A stretch of 64,000 nucleotides of DNA, from NCBI GenBank assembly GCA_035610365.1, contig CM069436.1:6128937-6192936 (forward strand), in the 5' to 3' direction. This stretch comes from Aquatica leii. Lineage: Eukaryota > Arthropoda > Insecta > Coleoptera > Lampyridae. Positions 47,209-58,629 of this stretch are shown in pieces. The notes under the pieces are model-generated. The model had not been told where the DNA came from. It was given only the letters and a program-made list of their open reading frames with translations, and searched no databases. Position numbers and translations under genes: made by a program. How positions within the stretch are numbered: position 1 is the first letter of the stretch; every line of letters begins with the position of its first letter.

Positions 47209-47270
47209 ACGCCCTGATGAAGCCCCTTACGAAAGTGGGCGAAACGTTGGCAACTTCGGTTACAACATTG
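47209..47270 (+). ncRNA. hammerhead-type ribozyme motif of a Penelope-like element
   Basis: CTGATGA (47214-47220), a possible stem II GCCC/GGGC with loop, and GAAAC (47241-47245) give the hammerhead core. A short stem III can form from ACGTT and AACTT around GGC, with one mismatch, placing a TTC cleavage triplet at 47255-47257. GG after it can pair with CC before CTGATGA. An extra A after CTGATGA is not canonical. Hammerheads in Penelope terminal repeats are established; activity here is unproven. Confidence 0.5.
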
Positions 47271-47337
47271 ACACGGTCCAAACCCGGAAGACGTTCTTAT
47301 CTTTGTATAGACTCCGGTTGTGGAAGCCTTCGCTATT

Positions 47338-47353
47338 ACAGAGTTACAATTAT
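47338..47353 (+). repeat. right 16-bp target-site duplication
   Basis: ACAGAGTTACAATTAT, the direct copy of 46656-46671. Confidence 0.75.
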
Positions 47354-47633
47354 GTATTTGCTTTATTTGTCCTTAAGTTTTATAATAACGAAAACATAAT
47401 ATACTCGTATAAGATAAACAACGTACCTCTACTACTCGAATGAATCTAATGTACACGTTCAAATTTCCTTGAGCACGCAAGCATAGGCGTACTTGAAAAT
47501 ATTAGAATTATAAACATGGACCCCAATTTAAAAACAACACGTTTTCAAACGAAACAAACAAATAAACAACATTTAGAAAATATCAAACACATGGTCATAA
47601 TGTTCTTAACATAATAAACCTAAACCATAGACA
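47354..47633. other. AT-rich stretch at the 3' end of the BEL element
   Basis: No gene. It could hold 3' non-coding or LTR sequence of the minus-strand BEL/Pao element, but I find no matching LTR to the right of 54115. Confidence 0.35.
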
Positions 47634-49640
47634 CTAGAGTGTAAAAATCACTGCATTAAATATTGGCAATCGGCATATCTTCGAAAATGACCGTTTGATT
47701 TCTCCATTGTAGGACATAATGGTAGCAACACGGTTTATACCGTCCTTTCCAAGATGTACCTGAACAATTCGCCCAAGTTTCCAAGCCACAGGGGGTAGAT
47801 TATTGTCTTTTATCAGTATCATCAAACCTTCTTTTAAAGTATGGTCATTCTTTGTCCACTTTATGCGTTGCTAAAGCTCAGAGACGTACTCCTTGCTCCA
47901 CCATTTCCAGAAATGTTGGTTAAGTTTCTGGACACTTTAGAAATAGACAATCTTGATTCTCGCAAATCAAGTAAATTGGGGTCGGAAACAAACGTCAATC
48001 TTCTTCCTATCAGGAAATGAGCACGACACAAAGAATCAAATCTTTGGCATCGGGTAAAAAAGCGGTAAGTGGTCTGGAACCCAGCAACTCTTTATAAATG
48101 GTGTTTATAAGAGCGTACTCCAGCCTCCCAAAGCCCACCAAAATGTGGGGACTTTGGAGGACTAAAATGTCACGAGATTGCTTCATTGGACATGCATTCA
48201 ACAATTTTATTCTCATTTTTATTTAAAACATTTTGTAAGTTTCGCAATTCTGCGTTGGCACCAACAAAGCAAGTACCGTTACCCAAATATATTTGCCGTG
48301 GTTTGCCCCTGCGTGCAATAAGACGTCGAAGCGCTAGAATAAATGACTGTGCAGTGAGATCTGTCACCTAATCGGCCTAAGTAATAAAACATATGAAAAG
48401 GCAAACATAAGCCTTTACCATCTTGCAGCTACGACCTTTACGGTTTTTAATCATAAGCGGGCCCGCATAATCAGCACCGGATCTATAAAACGGAGATGCC
48501 GGCTGAACTCGGATAAGAGGCAAATTGCCTATAATTGGATTTAGAATCTTTGAGGAAACATGAAAACATCGCACACATTGATGTACAACCTGCTTCGCTA
48601 CATTTCGTCCAGAAACTACCCAAAAGCGCTTACTAATTAAAGCAAGGAATATCTAGGGCCCAGCATGCAGTAATCGTTCACGAGCAAATCTAAGCTTTCA
48701 TATTTTATGTTTACCTGATAGTAGAATAGAATGTCATTTTTCATAACTATAGGTAAGTAAAAAGTGTAATTTGCCACTCACTCTTAAAATGCCAACAAAA
48801 TCTAAAAAAAGATTCAAGCTTAGAGTGTAGTTGTTCCCTTTAATGCAAACGTTTTGTTAAAGTTGCTTAATTTCAACACTAAAGGATTCGGTTTCCGGCA
48901 TTCATTTCTTGAGGTGTTAAAGGCCCCACAGTTTTGCCTTCAACATTTTTATTCAAACAATTGACTTTGAATCTTAGACAATAAGCTATACTTCTTTCCA
49001 AAAAATTAAGGTTTGAATATTTAGCAAAATCAAATTCTTTAATAACGGTTGCAGAACAAACACGGGACAATTCTTTAAATTCAGGTAGTGGCGACTCATT
49101 ATATTTGAAAATAGGCCAAGACAAAAATTCAGTCTTTAACCAGGAAGGGCCTTGAAACCATACAGTGGAGTTAATTAATTCGGATGGAGTAATACCTCTA
49201 GATAATAAATCAGCAAGGTTGCATTGTCCTGGAACATATTTCCATAATCCAAGTTGTGTGTTTTCTTGGATTTTAACTACACGATTGCATAATACTATAG
49301 TCGATTTACACCAAAATGTAAATAAATCAAAACTGACGCCAAAGTGATCCCAAACATGTTTTGCCAGTTTAGATAGAATTAGGACAGCTCAAAGTTCCAG
49401 CCTAGGAATAGTCGTTTTTTAAGAGGTGCGATCTTGCTTTAGAACAAAAATATTAACAAAACACTAATTATGTTTACCAATAGATCGAACATAAATTACT
49501 GCTCCATAAGCAATATTAGAAGCATCTGAGCCATGAATTTAAATCCTAGTAAAATCACTATCGAGTCTCATATTATTCAATAGAGGAAGTTGCTCCCTGA
49601 ATGATTTTCATTACCATTCCCAGCCGAGCTTTTTTCGTCA
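47634..49640 (-). pseudogene. BEL/Pao pol, C-terminal half: connection, integrase, DUF5641
   Basis: FKELSRVCSATVIKEFDF and the GPLTPQEMNAGNRIL end of the connection region lie at 49124-48879. Integrase has an H/C-type segment around HVSSKILNPIIGNLPLIRV, then GADYAGPLMIKNRKGRSCKM with the first catalytic Asp, AYVCLFICF, LTAQSFILALRRLIARRGK, and YLGNGTCFVGANAELRNL, where the Asp expected before NG is Gly. PKSPHFGGLWEAGV is remembered in pieces at about 48150. The C-terminal domain reads LPPVAWKLGRIVQVHLGKDG. Integrase inserts cDNA in intact relatives; the lost Asp would abolish that. Confidence 0.75.
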
Positions 49641-50790
49641 AAGTTGTTGAAGCAACCTTTTAGCGACAATTGTGCAGGGAGTTAAAAGACCCAACCGATC
49701 AAAAATCTGTGCAATATCTGATAATATAGTGCGCTTGGTTACGCTTTCATTCGATGGCTTAGGTATAGTATACATCAAGCTATAATCTTTATTGCATGAG
49801 CCCAAACCAAGCGTTTTAGTGCGCATGCTCGAAAAAATCAATCAGACCTGGATGTTTATCATTTCTGCTTATGTTAACAAGTATGTATATTTGGCTCATT
49901 AGAAATCCACTTTTTAAGAGAGCAATATCCTCTTGATAATATCTTCGGAAGCCTTTCACATATGTGCCAAATTTGATCAACATTTGTCAGCAGATCATTT
50001 ACATAAAAATCAGATGCAATAATATTTGATATTATTGATTCTTCTGTTTGACATTCTATTCCAAGCTGTATTAAACTACGTATCGCTAAAAATGAAACAG
50101 ACGCCGTTCCATACGTCACAGTGTTTAAGTTAAACACATTAATCACTTCGTTAGGACTATATCTCCATTGAATTCGTTGTAGAAACCGATCTCTTGGAGC
50201 TAAAAGCACCTGTCTATACATTTTTTCTATATCCGCAGATATAGCGTAAGAACCTCTTCGAAATCTCAACAAAATTGAAAAAAGAGCAGACTGTAAAGTC
50301 GCCCCAACCATCTTCAGATTATTTAATGAATACCCCGTCGAAGTTGGTGCTGATTCATCAAACACTACTCTCAACTTTGTGGAAACACTTTCTTCTCTTA
50401 AAACACCGTGGTGGGGTAAATAATATGAAATTTCGTTTAGATTTGGAACCACCGCAGAAAAAGAATACTATTACTTTGTAACTTTCTTTCTAATGAAATC
50501 TTGTCTGTGCTTGTTCCATTGAACTACCTAACTTTATAATCGACTCCTTAAACGGTATGGATAAGATAAACCTACCGTCTAAACCTCGTTTAATATTCTC
50601 TGTAAACTGTTTTTCGTAAACCTTTTCTTCAATAGACAAAACGAATATATTGGTTCAGTTTCCAATTTTAACTTCTCACATAGACTTATGCAAATAAAAT
50701 TTGATTGAAAACACGAATCCAAAAAAACTCTAACCGTATGGGGTTTACCATTTACATCCAGTACTTTTGCCGTAGCAGTGGGTAACAAAA
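49641..50790 (-). pseudogene. BEL/Pao pol, N-terminal half: protease and reverse transcriptase
   Basis: The protease (50788-50579) has VRVFLDSCFQSNFICISL, where the usual D-S-G active-site triad reads DSC. Reverse transcriptase (50452-49874) has YYLPHHGVLREES, TKLRVVFDESAPTSTGYSLN, motif A YAISADIEKMYRQV and RFLQRIQWRY. The Asp-Asp box reads FYVNDLL, Asn replacing the first Asp. A further piece (49841-49638) has TLGLGSCNKDYSLM and TKRTILSDIAQIFDRLGLLT, typical of the BEL A17 region. The two active-site substitutions suggest long decay. Confidence 0.8.
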
Positions 50791-50944
50791 TTTGATCAAG
50801 GTTAGATGAAAAAGCGGTAACAACTGTTGGAATCTCATTCCTTGGTGTATTTACAATGACATCCTGATGAAGTAATTGATGATAATTTAAGACCCTTAAC
50901 TTCTTCTCTATCTTTGACTGAAAATCCTAAGAAATCGTTGCAGA

Positions 50945-51187
50945 ACCAAATGGAATGGGAACCTTTACAAATTTGACAAACAGGTTTGGTTATCACTAAT
51001 AATTATATGATGATTTACGCCTATTGGTTTTGGTGTGCGCTACCATTGTGAACAACAAAAACTACGGTGACCGGTCCTGCAGTTGAAGCAGTTCGCAGTT
51101 GAATTTGGTGAGTTGCACGCTATTTGTTACTGTTCGGTGGCGGGTCGGTGGTATTTGTGGTTTAATCATTTTGACGCATACAATATA
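50945..51187 (-). pseudogene. BEL/Pao gag, C-terminal part with two zinc knuckles
   Basis: On the minus strand CFNCRTGHRSFC (about 51105-51070) and CQICKGSHSIWFC (about 50990-50950) are CCHC-type knuckles in different frames, preceded by a Thr/Pro/Ser-rich segment that stops at the transposon junction 51190. Knuckles bind element RNA in related gags. Confidence 0.6.
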
Positions 51188-51190
51188 TAA
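51187..51190 (+). repeat. ATAA target duplication, left (right copy 53775-53778)
   Basis: ATAA precedes CACTG at 51191 and follows CAGTG at 53774. Copy 1 has a 3-bp CTA instead. Confidence 0.5.
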
Positions 51191-53774
51191 CACTGATCTG
51201 CATGAAAATCGGCCTTGATACCATTCTTGACGATTCTTATGTAAAATGACCTCCTGAATCTAAAAATGAGCTACGTTTTTACCCATCACCCACCTATTTT
51301 GGGGGGACCCCATTTTTATTTTATTTTTTGCATTTTTTTTAGAATTTTAACTTATAGCCGTTAAACATCCCAAAGCAGGTAATAAAATTTATACCAAAGT
51401 ATATGGCAAAAGTTTTGCTATAAAATGTATATAGAAACAACAATAAAATACAAATATATAAGAACAGTAAAAAAATATCAATAAACAGTCAAGAAGATTC
51501 ACTGCACGACGCTGGCGATCTCAATACCACATGCAGGTTTGAACAGGAATTTTCGACAGGCTTGAACTTGCATTACTCTTCTCATTATAGTATATTACAT
51601 TGTTTGCTTAACTGCTTTGATCAGTACATCTATAGCTGTTGCAGAGTTAACTTGTCGACGTTTTAAACGTGCTGGATTTTGTGTTCATTTTTGTTCATTT
51701 GTGTCAAATAGTAAAACTACTTTTACTCCGGATTTTTTCAAGTGACTAAGTGTGATTTGTGGTTAATGTCGGGCGTTGAATTACTGTTTAATTATGCCAC
51801 GCGAGTGTAAAAACCATCCCGATAGCTTCTGCTATGTCTGCGGCGAATTAACTTTAAAAGCGCAACGAAAACCCCTTTCTCCGCTTGTTAAAACAGCTTA
51901 TAAATTGTACTTTGATTGTCAAGTTGGCGACCAGGACAAGATTTGGGCTCCATCAGTTTGCTGTACGACTTGTTACAGTAGTTTGACCAATGGCTCAAAG
52001 GTACCCGTAAATCAATGCCATTTGCTATGCCCATGGTTTGGCGTGAACCTCGCTGTCATCTTACAGATTGTTACTTTTGTATTACTTCCACCGTCGGGTT
52101 TTCGAGCAAAAGTAAGCATACAATTCAGTATCCCAATATTCCGTCAGCTCTAAGACCTGTTCCTCATAACGATACTTTGCCAATCCCAGAGCCCCCAAAC
52201 ACTTATACTCTAGAGCCGGAAATTGATTTAAAAAACTCTGAGCCACAACCTGAGGCTTCGAATGATACGTTCAATGATGATGAAGAGTATTCCGCAGATT
52301 TAGTTTCTCGACAACCTCACCTCCTCACTCAATCGGAATTAAATGATCTTGTCAGGGATTTGCAGTTACCCAAGACTAAATCTCAGCTCCTAGGATCGCG
52401 ACTTCAACAGTGGAATCTCTTAGAGAAGGGATAAAAATATCTTCTTACAGGACCAGACAAGCAACCCTGAAATGTCTTTTCTCAGAAGATAAAGGTTTAG
52501 TGTTCTGCCCTAATGCAAATTTATTGATGACAGAGCTACAGATGCCATGTGACCCAGACAAATGGAGACGGTTTATAGACTCATCAAAAACAAGCTTAAA
52601 AGTTGTCCTGTTGGCAAATGGGAATGACTTTCCATCAGTTCCAGTTGCATACTCTGTTGATATGAAGGAAACGTACGAAAACATCTTAAGAATCCTTGAT
52701 AAAATTAGTTATCATGATTATAAGTGGAAACTTTGCGCTGACTTAAAAGTTGTTGCTCTACTCACGGGCCTGCGATCAGGATTCACAAAATATTGCTGCT
52801 TCTTTTGTGAATGGGATAGCCGAGCCCGAGATAAACATTACATCGTACGGGACTGGCTTCTGCGAGAAAATCTTATTCCTGGTCAGAAAAATGTCGCCCA
52901 CAATCCTTTGGTTCCGAAGGAAAATATTTACTTACCACCTTTACACATCAAACTTGGATTGATCAGGCAGTTTGTGAAAGCAGTGGACAAGACAGGTGGC
53001 GCTTTTCAATTTTTGAAAATTAAATTTCCTCGTCTTAGCGAAGCTAAAATCAAAGAAGGCGTTTTTGTTGGTCCCCAGATTAGACAACTCTTCCAAGATT
53101 CGACGTTTATTGAACACTTAAATCGAAGAGAAAAACGAGCTTGGCTTGCATTTCAAAACGTTTGTAAGCGCTTCCTGGGTAACCACAAAAGTGAAGATTA
53201 TGTTGCTCACGTCGAGGAACTGCTTTTAGCGTACAAGGACATAGGATGTAACATGTCTCTTAAAGTTCACTTCTTTCACTCGCATCTGGACTTTTTCCCT
53301 GAAAATTTAGGAGCAGTTTGGGTGAACACGGGGAACGGGTCTATCAAGACATTGCTAAGCTGGAGAAGAGATTTTCAGAGAAGTGGAATGCAAGCATGTT
53401 GGCGGAGTACTGCTGGTTTTTGAAACGAGAGAGTTGTACCTCAGGGTATAAAAGGAAAGCAAGCACCAAGTAACGATGAATATCTTTTTATTTATTACTG
53501 TTTATAGCTAAAATAGTTCTTTTTCTCATTTAAATTAAATTCATGTCCATATATTTATTATTATAATAATTATTATAATTATTATTATCGTTAGATAAAT
53601 AAATTATAATTAATTTATCGAAAAGTGGTAAAATTAGAGATTACGGGCTCCCTCGAAAATGGTGGGTGATGGAAGACAACGGAAGACATATTTAGATTCA
53701 GGACGTCATTTTACATAAGAATCACCCGGAATAGTGTCAGGGCTCGATAAAAAATATTTTTTTGCAGACCAGTG
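51191..53774 (+). mobile_element. CACTG-ended DNA transposon, copy 2
   Basis: Full-length relative of 3091-5572, with about 97% similarity judged by eye. It begins CACTGATCTGCA, one mismatch to the other end, and ends TGCAGACCAGTG. Inverted repeats of about 130 bp (51191-51317 and about 53642-53774) match those of copy 1. At 2584 bp it keeps segments that copy 1 lost. It sits in the gag gene of the BEL element with ATAA on both sides. Confidence 0.8.
51794..53460 (+). pseudogene. transposase of the CACTG-ended element, copy 2
   Basis: Starts MPRECKNHPDSFCYVCGELT at 51794, as copy 1. A 1-bp loss at about 51990 shifts the frame in the Cys-rich region, another change at about 52430 separates linker and core, and one near 53325 breaks the conserved SDEHGERFHQDI motif. 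Between 52435 and 53320 the core is uninterrupted: MKETYENILRILDK, LCADLKVVALLTGL, YCCFFCEWDSRARDK, KENIYLPPLHIKLGLIRQF and FVGPQIRQLFQDSTFIEHLN. A stretch after 53390 encodes YCWFLKRESCTSGYKRK, deleted in copy 1. The two copies carry different lesions, so each was damaged after it inserted or descends from a different damaged source. Confidence 0.75.
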
Positions 53775-53775
53775 A

Positions 53776-53994
53776 TAATTAAAGTTTTGCCTAGGGTTTC
53801 AGTTGAGGCTAAGGATTTAATGGATCGTAAATGTCTAGATACCAAGTCTAACATTTTTCTTAATTTAGCGGAGGATTCTTTCTGAATAATGGCATATAAT
53901 ATGACCCAGGTCAATAATTCCCAGTCTTCATTTGTTAAATCAGAAAATGCTTTTTGAACTAACTTTTGATTATTAATACTTCGTTATGCGACAT
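53776..53994 (-). pseudogene. BEL/Pao gag, N-terminal part
   Basis: The ATG at 53994 (MSHNEVLIIKS) meets a stop after about 11 codons. A neighbouring frame continues VQKAFSDLTNEDWELLTWVI and ESSAKLRKMLDLVSRHLRSI, resembling a BEL gag helical segment, and runs into the transposon end at 53774. The leader region upstream (to 54115) matches the relic at 24690-24845. Confidence 0.5.
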
Positions 53995-55348
53995 TATTAA
54001 ATGCAACTTTTCTTTTCACGAGACTCTATATAGATTCAATTAGATTAATTTACGTGTATTACAGCATTTCTTGTAATGAAATTAAAGTTAAAAAAAAACT
54101 TAAGGGTTTCTTCGTTGCAGGAGCACGACGTTCAAAATTGTTTTCAACTGAATATATTGACAAACTACTTGTTATTTAACAAAGAAATCAATAACATACG
54201 AATAATGCTTCGGAATAAACAATTTTTCGGGTTCTGCTTTTCATGGATTAAAATTGTAATACAAAAAGTTTCTTTTATTCGTAATTATTACTGGTTTTGT
54301 ACTATAAATGCAATAAATAAATTATTTTGTGTTGTAAATTAAATAGAAACAATGTTAACCTAAAAACATTGAAAAATTGAAACAGATTGTTCTAAAAGAA
54401 CAAATTTGTACCAAAAAAAAAAGACAAAAATCTAACTATAAAAACAAATAGTAATATGAAAAGTCAAAATAACAACGTAAATGGAATAAAATGTCAAGAA
54501 AATAAATATACTTTAACAAATCGCGATACATGATTGGTCGACACAATTTGTTCTTTAAATTAGTTCGCATATTTTCCGCGGTACCACAGTAGCTACTGTT
54601 TTTCAGTCAGAAAAAAAATTACTACCTAGTCGCGTCTAAAAAAGTTTTACTTTAAATAAAACCAATTTTCTTAAAATATTTGGATGGGCATTTCGATCAA
54701 TAGAGTGGGCCCCTTCCTAGCGCCGTCACTGCGGTGTATGAATCATTACTAGAGGAAACAAATATTAAATAATATAAGAAGTTATACAAAAGCCGTAATT
54801 CGTTGCAATTCGAATTTACAACCTACAAAGTATTATGATTATGCTACATGGAATTTGTTTTCATAATAAATAAAGATATAAAAGTAGTAAATTAATGGAT
54901 ATACTGATGATAGTTGTTTGAAAGTAGTTGTTATGAGCCGATAGATAAACATTACAAGGTTGTTTGATAATTATTTTCTATTTTGTTTTTACATACTACA
55001 ATATATAAACTCGTTCTTAATTATAAGACTTTATTGTTCTATTATAGATAAGTCAGTGAGATACTTGTTAAGAGTAATTTTTGTTACACACATACTAGCT
55101 GTTGATCAACACGTTACGTTAGATTTATATATTTAACGATTTTTTTCTAGATCATCACTTTGTTTTCATTCATACGCGAGAAATATTAATTTATGAATAA
55201 CTATTTATACCGAGAGATCATTAATTATTGACCCTTTCAACTGAGATATGATCAGAATCAGAGAGGACGTAATCAAATACTAGTTACTGAAATTTCAGAT
55301 AAATGTAGCTTCAAAAAAGATGTGATAAAAATACAAATTTATATTGGA
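53995..55348. other. BEL leader and AT-rich stretch, no gene seen
   Basis: 53995-54115 is the BEL leader, antisense to the plus strand. The rest is AT-rich, and an 88-codon open frame at 54076-54342 has no recognisable features. No LTR could be paired with sequence left of 47634. Confidence 0.4.
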
Positions 55349-57170
55349 TCTTTTTTTTTATGTAATAAGGGCGTTGGCCCGCCACAGCGGGCTCAAGTGG
55401 TTCTTAGTACGGTCAGTTATGCAAGGTGGCACGTGATAGCTTTTTTCGCCCTTGCATAACCTCGATAGAAACAAGTATACCCTACACATTAGTAATAAAC
55501 ATACAACAATAGCCCATCTAAATGGTAAACTAACACCCAATACCTTGAGTATAACGGAGTCTAGTCGCTATAGATCTAAACTTGTATTCTACATCTTTTG
55601 ACTGTAGTATTACCGCTATAAAAGCACTGATATCGTTCCATACTACTTACTGGAGACCATGACCTCAACCAGCACCTCTTTCCAAAATTTCTATGTCCTT
55701 TGTAATACTGCACACGCTGCCTGCACATAAAAACTATATGCTCGGCATCATCTATATCATCCCCGCAAAGAAAACGGGTTCTTCTTCTTCCGGATACCGG
55801 CCAGGTAATTGCCGAAGCATCCGTGTTTGGTGAAAACTTGTGTGCTGTGGTAATTCAAGTCTCCAAATTTCCTCTGTTACCGTGCGTAGGTCGGAGATCA
55901 GCACTCTGCGTCAGACTGCTTTAGTGTATTCTGACCATCTGGTCTGCCAAGATTGAAGCGTCAATTCCTTTCTGGCTATCATCGTCATACCCTTCTTGGC
56001 ATTACAAAGCTCTTCTGCCAATAAGTCTATAGGCGGAATGCCGGCAAGTAGCGAAACCGTCCTATATGCAGCTGTTGTCTTCAGAGCCAGTCTTCTTTGC
56101 ATTTTTTCTGCCATGCTTCTTAATCTTCCGTTTTTAAAAACATTATGCGACACTGGTACTGCATACAGAACTGTATTCGGCACCGTAGTTAAGATTATCC
56201 TCCTGGTAGCTTGTTTCGGTCCTTTGACCAATGTTATTAATTTGCTCAAAACCGCTTCTCTTTTACTAGCCTTCTCCATCACCTTTGCAAGATGACAACC
56301 GGAAGTTAGACTACTGTCTAGCGTCACACCTAAGTACATCACACTGACATTTGTTTCTACCGTGTAAGAACCGTATAGGTCTTATATGCTTATTTCATTT
56401 AAAGGCAATCGCTTCTGTTTCGTCCTCTGCAACTACGAGCTTAATCGTCCTCATCCACCTGTCGACCGCCTTTAAAGCTTAGTTCATTTCGTTTTTTAAT
56501 TCCTGAGGGGTACGTCCCTGTCCAAAAATCGCTAGGTCGTCTGCGTAAGCTGTTAGGGTAATTTTTGCCGATAGTTTGATGGATAAGAAATGATCGTAAA
56601 AAATATTCCATAAAGCGGTGCCCAAAATGCATCCCTGTGGGACTCCACATGTAACCTTATGATGCAGCCCGTTATTGAACTTGTCTAAGTATATACCGCT
56701 CCTATCCGACAGGTAGCTAGCAACGGTTCTGACTAGATGTGCATCAATTCCTCTACGTATCAGTTTGTCTAAGATCTTTGGCCGCGGTGCCGAATTAAAA
56801 ACATTTGGTATATCTAACGAAAACAACGCCCCTATGTTCCTTGTCAGCCACGTACTTTCCTGGGCCTTGATTGCCAACTTATGGATTTTCATCAGCGCGT
56901 CAGTAGTGGAGTCTACAGCCAAATTGTGATAGCGATATACCTCCGATCGACTCAAGCTCTGTTAGCAGTCTACATAGGCGTAGCTTTCATATATTTTTGC
57001 GAGGCTGTTTATCAGACGAATAGGCCTGGCTGATTGCTTATCCGCTTCGAATTAGTTATTGTAGACTCTTAGTCACATTCCACGAGAATGCCATCAGGCC
57101 TAGGGGCTTTCTTATTCCCAGATTTCTCGACTCTGGTATCTCTTCATTTAGCGAATAAATCTTTCACCTT
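55349..57170 (-). mobile_element. R1-clade LINE, 5'-truncated, with poly(A), minus strand
   Basis: The coding strand ends in a run of about 11 A (plus-strand T run at 55349-55360), directly after a GGGC/GCCC-rich 3' end. The ORF2 reverse transcriptase lies at about 57120-55911. The 5' end starts at about 57170 with a KAPRPDGI block, so endonuclease and ORF1 are missing. It lies head to head with the plus-strand R1-clade element that begins just to the right. Confidence 0.7.
55911..57120 (-). pseudogene. R1-clade LINE reverse transcriptase
   Basis: The segment 56955-56479 has GALFSLDIPNVFNSAPRPKI (motif A with the Asp), KVTCGVPQGCILGTALWN (motif B) and LTAYADDLAIFG (motif C, both Asp kept). 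After a frameshift near 56440-56345 the thumb and C-terminal region (56342-55911) read YLGVTLDSSL, RLALKTTAAYRTVSLLAGIP and PIDLLAEELC, the AYRTVS motif being typical of the R1 clade. A stop at 56942 and frame changes disable it. Sequence from 55910 to 55740 holds a degraded C-terminal end (TSFHQTRMLRQLPG). Confidence 0.75.
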
Positions 57171-57497
57171 TAGCTAAAGCGAAAGGAATTTGATTATTCA
57201 ATTGTGACTTGTGAGCAAATCAAGCGAAGTCGGATAATTAAGACCGACAGTAATTTTGTAATTTTGTAATTATACTGTTGTTATTTTGTGATAAAGTTGT
57301 TTCTTTCCACGGTGCTTTAGACCCTTACCGCCACGAGCTTAAAGGTGGGCAACAACTCACAGGCTATAAGTCCAACCGTTTCTGGCAATAAACTCCTGTA
57401 AGCGGCTAAAAGGGGTATTAGGTATCAGTTTATTTCTCCAGCCGGCACTCCACGAGCGTCGCGCTCTACCTCTCCTATTCCTTCAGCCTCCTCCGCT

Positions 57498-58614
57498 ATG
57501 GAGGCTGAATCCGCCTTCACCAAGCGTCGTTGTGAAGATGACGATGATGATACCTCTCTGACAGTATTGAATCTTTATTCGACGCCGATATCTTTCGTCT
57601 TACTAAAGTAATCTCTGCTTGTAAGATTACGACTTCCCGTCAATCAAAAATGATTGACATTGTCAGCAGACTTCAAGCGACATTTCGTAAATCCTTGATC
57701 TCCCATCGCGTCTCGCAGCAAACTGCTGACATTGCTAACACCTTGGCTGATGTCCAAACAGCCTTGCAAAACGTATCAGCCAAGCTTGCCACTTCTTCCA
57801 TTGCTGCGCTTCCTGCCCAATTATCGTATGCCCAAGCGGCTCGTTCAAAAATTGTTGAGGCCAAAGTACCTTCTGGTAAATCCGTTTTCCCGTATCCCGT
57901 TCGACAGTAGTCATCGTGCCCAAACCCAACTCTCCTTTTAAGTCAGCCGACGAAACGAAGACGACTGTAATGAAAGTCCTTGACCCTCAAAAGTACGGCC
58001 TTCGACTCGACCGTGTGACTAAGACGGGCAAAAGCTCGATTGGACTCGAATCCGAGAAGACTGACTTGACAAAAATTCCTTTGGACATCCTAGATAAAGC
58101 CGGTCTTGTGGTTAAGCCACAAGGCAAATCATTACCACACCTATGCTTAATCAACGTTCTTATTAAGCTGTCCCATGAACAGGTAAAAGAAGCAATAATT
58201 TCTCAAAATTTTCATGACGCCTCTGATGAGGTACTACATTTGGCAAAACAACACTTGAAAATTCTATTCCGTTTCGGTCCTAGAAACCAACCTAACGGTA
58301 ATTGGATCATTGAGGTGCATGCCGATGTTTGACGATACCTTTTGGCATCGCGTCGTGTGTATGTAGCGTGGAATGCGTGTAGGGTCAATGTCCATATCCG
58401 AGATACTCGCTGTTTCAATTGCCAGAAATACGGCCATTATTTGAACGACTGTAAAAGCGAGGTAGGCCACTGTGCTGAAAAGCACGAAACAAGAGCATGC
58501 CCTAACTTAGAAAGAGACCCTACATGCGCAAATTGCGTTCGCTTTGGCCACAAAGAAGACATTGTCGAACACCTGCCCAGCCTACCTGAAAAGGCTCGAC
58601 GCCAAAATCTCTAA
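57498..58614 (+). pseudogene. ORF1 (gag-like) of R1-clade LINE
   Basis: The ATG at 57498 starts MEAESAFTKRRCEDDDDD. A frameshift at about 57555 leads to RLTKVISACKITTSRQSK and an Ala/Ser-rich helical segment (57650-57909, with QTADIANTLADVQTALQNVS). Another frame from 57916 gives the gag core (MKVLDPQKYGLRLDRVTKTG, DASDEVLHLAKQHLKILFRF). A single TGA at 58330 replaces a probable Arg codon (CGA to TGA, a CpG-type change). CCHC knuckles follow: CFNCQKYGHYLNDC is complete, CAEKHETRAC has lost its second Cys, and CANCVRFGHKEDI its last. ORF1 proteins of this clade bind element RNA. Confidence 0.7.
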
Positions 58615-58629
58615 TACAGATTATGGACT

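Larger units (their letters stand above)
46672..47337 (+). mobile_element. 5'-truncated Penelope-like element with inverted terminal stub
   Basis: Flanked by an exact 16-bp direct repeat. The right end carries the Penelope 3' region (47200-47337) with a hammerhead-type motif, ACACGGTCCAAACCCGG and the terminus GGAAGCCTTCGC. The left end (46672-46711) is about 40 bp of the same 3' region in inverted orientation. Between them lies a degraded GIY-YIG coding remnant. The family differs from that of the palindrome but is the one that gave the foldback at 38482-38651. Confidence 0.75.
47634..53994 (-). mobile_element. BEL/Pao LTR retrotransposon, minus strand, interrupted by a CACTG-ended transposon
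   Basis: Coding order on the minus strand is gag start (53994), gag zinc knuckles (about 51110-50950), protease (50790-50580), reverse transcriptase (50452-49870), RNase H/A17-type region, integrase (about 48640-48110) and a terminal DUF5641-like domain (47825-47634). This is the BEL/Pao order. The block 51191-53774 is a later insertion in gag. Many stops and frameshifts and altered catalytic residues make it inactive. LTRs were not identified. Confidence 0.8.

Noticed and set aside
48186..48371. Plus-strand open frames inside BEL pol
   Set aside because: Antisense shadows of the minus-strand integrase.
54076..54342. 88-codon plus-strand frame with hydrophobic segments
   Set aside because: It runs antisense through the BEL leader and has no motif or conserved neighbour.
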